A DNA stretch of 64,000 bases from Hirsutella rhossiliensis. Taxonomy: Eukaryota; Ascomycota; Sordariomycetes; Hypocreales; Ophiocordycipitaceae. Location of the stretch: the NCBI RefSeq assembly GCF_020360975.1, contig NW_025408674.1, positions 930,001-994,000 of the forward strand, in the 5' to 3' direction. Position numbers and translations under genes: made by a program. This document shows, one piece after another, positions 58,073-64,000 of this stretch. The stretch's first letter is position 1. Every line of letters starts with the position of its first letter. The notes beneath the pieces are model-generated. The model was not told the DNA's origin. It saw only the letters and a program-made list of their open reading frames with translations, and searched no databases.

Positions 58073-58894
58073 GGAAGACTGTCTTGGAAGCTAACAACTT
58101 AAGACGAGAAAAAAGAGGGTGACTAAGACGAGGGCAAAAAGGGGGGGGGGGGAGGCGACGACTTTCATATATGGCCAACAGGAAAGCGGGATGAAAAAGG
58201 ACACAAAAGAGGGGGAAAAAAACAGGGGCAAACTTGTAGGCCAACCGAAAAGCAATCGTTCAAGACGAAAGAGGCAATTTTTCTAGCCAACGGGAAGCCG
58301 AGAAAGCTAGCGAATCAGAGGCGCGGATTCGGGGGGCAAAAAAGCGCGGCATAGAAATCCTTTCGTTCCTCAAGGCAAAGAGTGGTCTCGCAGGGTAAGA
58401 AGAAAGCCTTTCGTTCCTCAAGGCAGAGTGGTCTCGCAGGGTAAGAAGAAGCCTTTCGTTCCTCAAGGCAAAAGAGTGGTCTCGCAGGGTAAGAAGAAGC
58501 CTTTCGTTCCTCAAGGCATAGTCAGCCTTCGGCTGAATTACGACGGGTACGACGGGTAAGGCAACCCCTCATGGGTTGCGCAAAGAGCCTTGAGGAACGA
58601 AGACTGAAGATTGGAGAGACAAACAAGACGAAGACAGAGGGCGAGAGAAAAGAACGCAAGCAGGCGGTAGCGCTAGGAACTAAAGCATGCAAGAAGGTAG
58701 GCAAAGAAATCGGCCATTCGGGCACCATCCCGCAGCGGGGAAGAGGCAGAAAAAGCAAGAAGGCAAGTAACGCGATGATAACGGTTGCGGGGTAAGAGAG
58801 AGGAAGGAGTATAAGAGAGGCGCCAAGGCACAAACAGGAGACAAGAAGGGTCTACCCTAGCTACCGATCGAGCAGTTAGGAAAACAACTACAGC
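58073..58894. repeat. C/D junction: tandem array and boundary module e
   Basis: CGAATCAGAGGCGCGGATTC is followed by four copies of CCTTTCGTTCCTCAAGGC at 58359, 58407, 58452 and 58500 (45-48 bp apart), separated by GTGGTCTCGCAGGGTAAGAA. Then come a hairpin GCAACCCCTCATGGGTTGC (about 58561-58579) and the inverted word GCCTTGAGGAACGAAG (58587-58602). This is the most elaborate version of the module in the window. The remainder to 58894 is noncoding. Confidence 0.8.
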
Positions 58895-59460
58895 ATGGCC
58901 ACTTGCAACATTTCCGTGGAGTTCTGGTGCGAATTCAGCCACGGAGCTCAAGTACAAGCATAGCATCCCGAAGACGCTCGTGACGCAGGTAGGCCAGGCG
59001 AGGCCGAACGACGAAGCCAGCGCACGGTTCCTACAGTGGATAAGGCCGATCCTACGGGAGCACGAGGCAGCGTGTCGGAAGGCATCAGGGGCGCGCTGCG
59101 AGAGCTGCGGCGGACTCGCAAAGGACATTCTACAGAGCCCGATATCGTACCTACACGCAGAGGCCGTTTGTGCTCGTGGTCGTGTCGTCGTTCTGCGGCA
59201 AAGAAGGATGCGAAATCAGGGCGAGGCAGGAAATGCAGGACACGATGGCAGAGACGGGGCAGGCGGGCGGAAACATGGGCGCACAGCAAATGCAAGGGCA
59301 GGATCGGCAGAGCACAGAGGGGAAGGTCTGCCGGGTGTGCGGAGAGACGGCGGGAGCGAGGAGGTGCAGCCGATGCCTGGCGGTCGCGTACTGCAGCAGG
59401 CAACACCAAAAGGAGGACTGGAAGGCGCACAAGAAGGGATGCAAGCCAAAGGAAAGCTAG
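58895..59460 (+). pseudogene. MYND-type zinc finger protein 2, frame breaks
   Basis: Paralogue of the gene at 57444. The start MATCNISVEFWCEFSHGA is followed in another frame by KYKHSIPKTLVTQVGQ, EHEAACRKASGARCESCGGL and AKDILQSPISYLHAEA, then in a third frame by VVSSFCGKEGCEIRARQEMQ. The MYND finger is CRVCGETAGARRCSRC, followed by AVAYCSRQHQKEDWKAHKKGC, ending at 59460. Block-by-block correspondence with MYND 1 is clear, though codons have diverged, so this is not a very recent duplication. It sits between module e and the VPDSWTF gene of unit D. Confidence 0.76.
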
Positions 59461-60141
59461 GGAGCTAGGGAGAGGAAGCAAGCAACGCCGCAGAGGCGGG
59501 CTTACGGCCAGCCTCATACGGCCGCTAACCGCCGCAACGGCCTTTGTAGAAACTACCGCCGACTTCAAGAGACAGAACGCCAACCGAGGTCGACGACGGC
59601 CTGCAAGACCGCCTCTCCACCCGTCTGAACGGAGAGTCTAACAGTAGTAGCATCGCCGCGACCCTCGTCCCTATGGCTTGCACAACTAAGGAACGGCATA
59701 TAAGATTTTACAGTAGAAAACCGTATCCTCCATGTAGAGCAATGACCGATAGGCGAGAAGCAGAGTCGGCTTCCGCAACAAAGACGCCATTTGCCGAGGC
59801 GCAACTACAGCCCCCTCGTCGCTGCTAAACGCAGCCGAGAGGTGCGGCGGCAAGCTGGCAAGGAGAGAGGAGGGAAAGGGAGGGAAGGGAAAGAGAAGGG
59901 ACGAGGCGCAACGCTCAGGACATAAACGAGATAACGGAGAACGTCTAGAGGCGGGCACTTTGTAAGAAACGGGTTCGTTAGCTAAAGCTGTCCCTTTAAC
60001 AAAGGGACAAACATTGTAATGTGTAGATTAATAGTAATTTTGCAGCGACAAGTTGCGTTAGGAATAGCATCCCGAAAGGGAAACGGTTCATTTTAGTACA
60101 GGCAGGAGGCGTAAGAGAGCGACGGGTTTATAGCAGGCAAC
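59461..60141. other. Intergenic, no gene recognised
   Basis: Between MYND 2 and the 3' end of the VPDSWTF gene. A palindromic CCCTTTAACAAAGGG occurs near 59993-60007. Nothing else is assignable. Confidence 0.4.
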
Positions 60142-61577
60142 TTATTTCTGCATGCGATAGCGGAGAGGGCGAGCGGGCGGGTCGGAGGTGCTCGCTATGA
60201 TAGAGTCGAGAGGGCAACCCGGGCTGGCCGTCGGAGCGGGAGCGGGCGGGGCGCCGTCTGGTCGAGACGAAGAAGCAGCTGACGGGGGAGAGGAGGAGGG
60301 GGCGGCGGAGCCGACGGTGTTCGATGACGAGGAAGGCGGCGAATGCTGCAGCTGCAGCAAGCGCGCCCTCTTCATGGGCGTATCGGCAAGGGCCGGGTGG
60401 GAGCGCTTAGGAGGCGGCGTGACGGGGTCGAGGGCGATCGGGGCCGACGCCGAGGAAGGGGGGACCGATGCGGCCGAGGCCGGCGCAGCAACGGAGTAAA
60501 AGGCGGCGCGGATGGAATCGAAGGTAGAGGAGGCGGATTGGGTCTGAGGCCTAAAGGGCGTAGTGAGGGGGGAGGCCGAGGCGGCGGCGGCGGCCGAGGG
60601 TCTATCGACAAAGGTCCAGCTGTCCGGGACGACGATAAAAACGTAATCGCGCTCTGAGCCCGGGGGACAGAGCATAACGCGGTGGTCGAGAATGCCGACG
60701 ACCTTTCCGGTGCAGGTAAAGGGGACGCCGGGTATGAAGGAAGAGTTAGGCTTTTCAGCGATTTTCTTGCATAGCACGGCCCAAGGGTTAACGTAGATGG
60801 GAAGATAACAAAGACCTCGAAGGGGTGGTAGCCCTTAAAGGGAATCCTGTCCGGCAGGCCAGGGGCGATGTAGGTCGTGAGCCGGACGAAGCCGCAGCAG
60901 CGGAGCTGGTCGGGCCCGAGACCGGGCAGGAAGTCTGGACGTAGGAGGTCGAGGCCAGGCCCGGCTACTACGCCATGGAAAGAGACGACGGGAGGCGTAG
61001 ACGGGAACTGGCTGCCAGAGGCCAAGAAGCGCGGCAGGACGCTAGGGGGCAAAGTCAGCGGGGCGGTGGGTGAGGAGGCGCATTAAAATGAAAAGGGGAG
61101 GGGGGCCCACGGCTGGTAACCTCGGTCGCGGACGATAAGGGCGGGCACGGTGTAGAGAATAGTATCGTCCGGGCCGGCCTCGAGCCCGTCGCGGCGCTCC
61201 ACCTCCCAGGAGAGGGCGTAGGGGTGAACGCGGCCGCTCATAAAGAACCACTGCTCGGACCAGTCGGTATCGACGACCGGCTGGCCGTAGATGGAGAGGT
61301 TTAGGCTAAAGAAGAGAGAGGGCCCTAGAGCGTCGCCCTCGGCCCGGAGGGGTGCGTACTCTGACTCTAGCAGCCACGAGGGCACCGGCAGGAGGACGCG
61401 GGCGATGGCCTCGGCGTTAAGGCCCCTAATGCGGTGCTCGTCCTGATGGGCGAACCTCGCGGGGCAGTCAGGCTGGGCGAAAAACATCATGGACATGTCG
61501 CCGCCCGCGCCCTTGCTAGTGACAAGGGGCTTGCGGAGGTGCGGGGCAGAGCGGTCCGCCGACGGAGACGAAGACAT
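60142..61577 (-). pseudogene. Helitron-linked VPDSWTF gene, unit D copy, best preserved
   Basis: Exon 1 (61577-61111) encodes 155 uninterrupted residues: SMMFFAQPDCPARFAHQDEH, LNAEAIARVLLPVPSWLLES, SLNLSIYGQPVVDTDWSEQW, FFMSGRVHPYALSWEVERRD, LYTVPALIVRDRGYQP. A 69-bp intron (61110-61042) matches that of unit B in place. Exon 2 has FPSTPPVVSFHGVVAGPGLD, LRCCGFVRLTTYIAPGLPD and GYHPFEVFVIFP. A single missing C near 60800 (unit B reads through there) leads to the last frame: CKKIAEKPNSS, PFTCTGKVVGILDHRVMLCP, YVFIVVPDSWTFVDR, a Ser/Pro/Ala tail with MKRARLLQ, and end RPLRYRMQK at 60142. With that base the protein is about 450 residues. No enzymatic motif is visible. Beta-strand periodicity suggests two OB-like domains, so a single-strand-binding helper for rolling-circle transposition is my leading guess. 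Confidence 0.75.
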
Positions 61578-62437
61578 GGCGAGGCCGTGTAGTGGAAGAG
61601 CAACGTTGACGGAGCGAAGCTAGAAGCGGCGAGGAATAGGGGCAGGAGTGCTCCCTACCAATATGCCGTCTTAAGAGTTTAGTGTAGTAGGGAAGGGCTA
61701 ATGGCTGTGGTGTATAAGAGAAGTCGAAGGATCCTAAACGAAGAAGCAACGTAGCGTTAGCGGTAGGCTAAGATAAGGAGCCTAAATAAAGGAGGTCTAT
61801 AAGATGCGTATACAGAACAATGCGACAAGAGGAGAAGAGGAAACTTCGAAAGGCGGTCTAGTAAGACGTAGAGGGTTTTAAGACAAGCAGGACGCGCGAA
61901 GCTATGTTCGAGGAGAAGGAGGCAGGCTTATTCGCAACACGTGTAAGACATGGGTTCAAAATTCAGCAGGCGAGCGTCTGGGTGCGTACTGAGGCTTTGA
62001 CCGACAAGACCTAGATGACAAGACGGAAAAGTGTACCATGCAAAGCACAGGCAAGAGGAAGCTGTCTTGGCGACCTACATGTAAGGACCGGCCGAGGCCG
62101 TATAGCCCGCCGCCTTTAGCGGCGGGCAATAGCGGGCGGGCTCGATAGAAAGGCGGCGCCGGTATAATGTAAAGAGCAGCGGCACGCCTGTAGACGTACT
62201 AGAGAGCTACGAGTAAGATATATAGACTTTCCTAGAGGATCCTGTACGCACAGGAGGGGTGCCAGTCAGCAAGACAAGTGCAGGATGAATGGCCGAGGCA
62301 AGGACTTATACGCCGTTATTACACTTACGAGGATTTACGCCGGGAGCCCAGTAGCACCGCAAGTAGGCGGGGCCGAAGAGGGCAGCGCAAGCGAGGAAGA
62401 CAAGAGGTCCGCGGGGCCTCGGTAGACCGGTGTCGCG
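61578..62437. other. Divergent intergenic region of unit D
   Basis: TA-rich with TATAGAC/CTATA words, resembling the same region of unit B in composition. It contains CCCGCCGCC-TTTA-GGCGGCGGG, a strong hairpin, near 62107-62128. No coding sequence is supported. Confidence 0.5.
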
Positions 62438-64000
62438 ATGAAGCCAGCTAACGGGAGGGTCCAGTCCGGAGCGGGTGACAGGGCAAGCCCGGCGCCAGAA
62501 GCCCGAGCAGCGCCGTACACAGGACCAGAGATCCGGCCGATCACAGCAGCGCCGGCACTCGGTCGCGGCGCCTCTCGGAGAGAGCAAGAAGAGGCGTCAA
62601 GGGGGGCGCCTCCGAGGCGAGGGCGGGGAAGACCGCCAGGACTAGGGAAATGGAGGATCAGCGCAGGCCGAGTCGCGCCGCGGGATATCCAGCCTCAGCC
62701 GACACCGAGTGCGGCGGCAACTTGGCTGCCGTCGACACCGAGGGCGGCGGGGCACTGGCTGCCGCTGGGCGGGTCCAGCGCCGTCTCGGCCTCAGGGAAA
62801 AACCAGTGCGCACCGAGAGAAATCCGGCCTCTGCCCTCGCCGCCGCAGACGAGAAGTTCGGACGCTCCACGGGACATTCGGCCCCAGCCGACATGGAGGG
62901 CCGCCGGGCCTTCGCCGCCGTCGAGCGGGACTAGCCCGGCCGTAGTCTCGGCCGGAAGCCAGCACGTGCCGCGAGCCATCCAGTCCCGGCCGGCTACCAG
63001 GGGCGAGGCCCCCGCCACAACTCCCCCCGCAGCCGGGCCGCTTGTTAGCGGCAGAGATAGCGCACCGGCAGGTACGGTCGTTGAGCGAGGTGAAGGCGTG
63101 TGACGGTGATAGCTAACCGGACGCAGGTAGAGCGGCGATAAGACGCCAGGCGAGAGAAGAGCAGAAGAGGAAACGCCATCTTAGTAGTGGGCAGGCCGGG
63201 CGGAAACGCGCCAGGGTGGGTGAAAAGATGCCAAGACGAAGGGAGCTGCAGGCCGAGGACCTAGCCAGCGCGCTACGGCACCTCGACGAGGAGTTCGAGG
63301 CGGGCGAGAGGCTGGCCAACGAACAGACGTGGTGCGCGCCGGTGCCGCGCGAGAGGCAGGTGAGGACGGTGCGGAGGTTCTACCGGGCGTTCCACGACGC
63401 AGGCACGCTGCCGATCGCGACCTGCACGCTATGCTACCGGAAGCGGGCCAAGGGGGAGCTGAGGGAGATGGCGTGGGAGGGGTGGTCGCGGAGCAGTGTT
63501 GCGGGGGGCGGGCGGTCCCGGTTCGGATGCGGAAGCTGCTTCCCGGAGGGCAGGCCGGTGCCGGTCTGCGTAGAGTGCGCGCGATGGGCCGGGCGCGAGG
63601 GGGCGTCGCCGGCCATGTACCTCCACGGGCGGCTCGGCTGCGAGCACGCGTACCCCGACGAGCTGAAGGACCTCACGCCGCTCGAGGAGAAGCTCATCTC
63701 ACTCAACTCGTGCTACGGCTTCGTGACGAAGTACAGCATCCCGGGCGGTCAGAGGCAGAGCGTGAGGTACCCGAGGCACGTCAAGGGCCACATTACCGTG
63801 TTCCCAAACGACGTGCAGGGCCCAGCCGCTAGGTGCTGCCGCACCCGCTGCTCCGGGTCATGGACGAGATCCACGTCTCGTGGCAGGGTGCCGAGAGGCC
63901 CGGGCCGCGCGACCTATCGGGCCTGCTGTCGGTAAGGCGGTCGGCGGTGGAGATGCGCTAGCCTGGCTCAAGGAGAACAATCCGCTCTACGGCGAGGTCG
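62438..64000 (+). CDS. Helitron RepHel protein, unit D, N-terminal part (runs off window)
   Basis: The disordered N-terminus (62438-about 63072) has repeated APRDIQPQPT, APREIRPLPS, APRDIRPQPT and VPRAIQSRPA motifs. A probable intron of about 55 bp (GTACGG ... GCTAACCGGACGCAG, about 63073-63127) shifts to the next frame. There QKRKRHLSSGQAGRKRARVG, a bipartite nuclear-signal pattern, is followed by ELQAEDLASALRHLDEEFEA, TLCYRKRAKGELREMAWEGW, CGSCFPEGRPVPVCVECARW and LNSCYGFVTKYSIPGGQRQS. The frame breaks at about 63825 and again near 63950. The nickase and helicase lie beyond 64000. Confidence 0.78.

Larger units (their letters stand above)
46063..58602 (+). mobile_element. Helitron-like unit C, most complete, with possible MYND cargo
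   Basis: It contains the VPDSWTF gene (46286-47672, minus) and RepHel (48774-56751, plus). A partial boundary module d (57090-57107) and a MYND-finger gene (57444-58072) follow before module e. The part from 57090 on may be a separate short element. All enzymatic motifs are present, though frames are broken. Confidence 0.6.
58603..64000 (+). mobile_element. Helitron-like unit D, cut by window end
   Basis: The order is module e, MYND gene 2 (58895-59460), VPDSWTF gene (60142-61577, minus), RepHel (62438 onward, plus). It shares start residues and intron placement with unit B more than with A or C. The helicase part lies outside the window. Confidence 0.6.

Noticed and set aside
58359..58517. 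Possible CRISPR-like array (18-bp repeats, 27-30-bp spacers)
   Set aside because: The spacers are the same sequence repeated, the host is eukaryotic, and the words are part of a Helitron boundary module.

Overview
The window looks like a repeat-rich, accessory stretch of a filamentous ascomycete (Pezizomycotina) genome. Spliceosomal introns of about 50-85 bp with GT...CTAAC/CTGAC...AG signals interrupt several genes. The mobile elements are typical of fungi: hAT, pogo-like, LINE with CCHC ORF1, copia gag, solo LTRs and RepHel Helitrons. The host-type genes (FunK1 kinase, class I terpene synthase, P450, wax-synthase-type acyltransferase, fatty-acid hydroxylase family) also point to such a fungus. 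I saw no rRNA, tRNA or CRISPR.

Layout. 1-8.3 kb: two hAT copies in inverted orientation (arms 1-1993 and 3996-5986) around a decayed pogo-like element. 9.4-12.3 kb: copia gag scrap, LINE ORF1 with a duplicated 3' end, and a 164-bp solo LTR inside a relic of a gene family that reappears in the Helitrons. 12.5-14.9 kb: FunK1-type kinase. 15.2-26.4 kb: a probable degenerate or mis-sequenced terpenoid cluster. It has a terpene synthase (-), a P450 (-), a wax-synthase/acyltransferase-like gene (+) sharing a divergent promoter with the P450, and a di-iron hydroxylase (+). Solo LTRs of two families with perfect 5-bp target duplications, a 340-bp MITE and palindromes are interspersed. 28.2-29.2 kb: PIF1 helicase fragment.

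29.5-64 kb: a head-to-tail array of four GC-rich Helitron-like units (A to D). Each pairs a minus-strand, intron-containing gene of unknown family, here called the VPDSWTF gene for its motif and possibly OB-fold, with a divergently transcribed plus-strand RepHel gene. A palindromic boundary module recurs at the edges. Unit C is the fullest. Unit B has lost the HUH and Walker regions by an in-frame deletion. Unit A is badly frameshifted and D runs off the window. Two MYND-finger genes lie around the C/D boundary as possible cargo.

A recurring theme is that many genes of unrelated kinds are broken by single-base length changes, mostly in short homopolymers, while their introns, phases and motifs are intact. 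Either the region is recently decayed, or the assembly carries residual homopolymer errors. That choice decides whether the terpenoid cluster and the Helitrons are functional.
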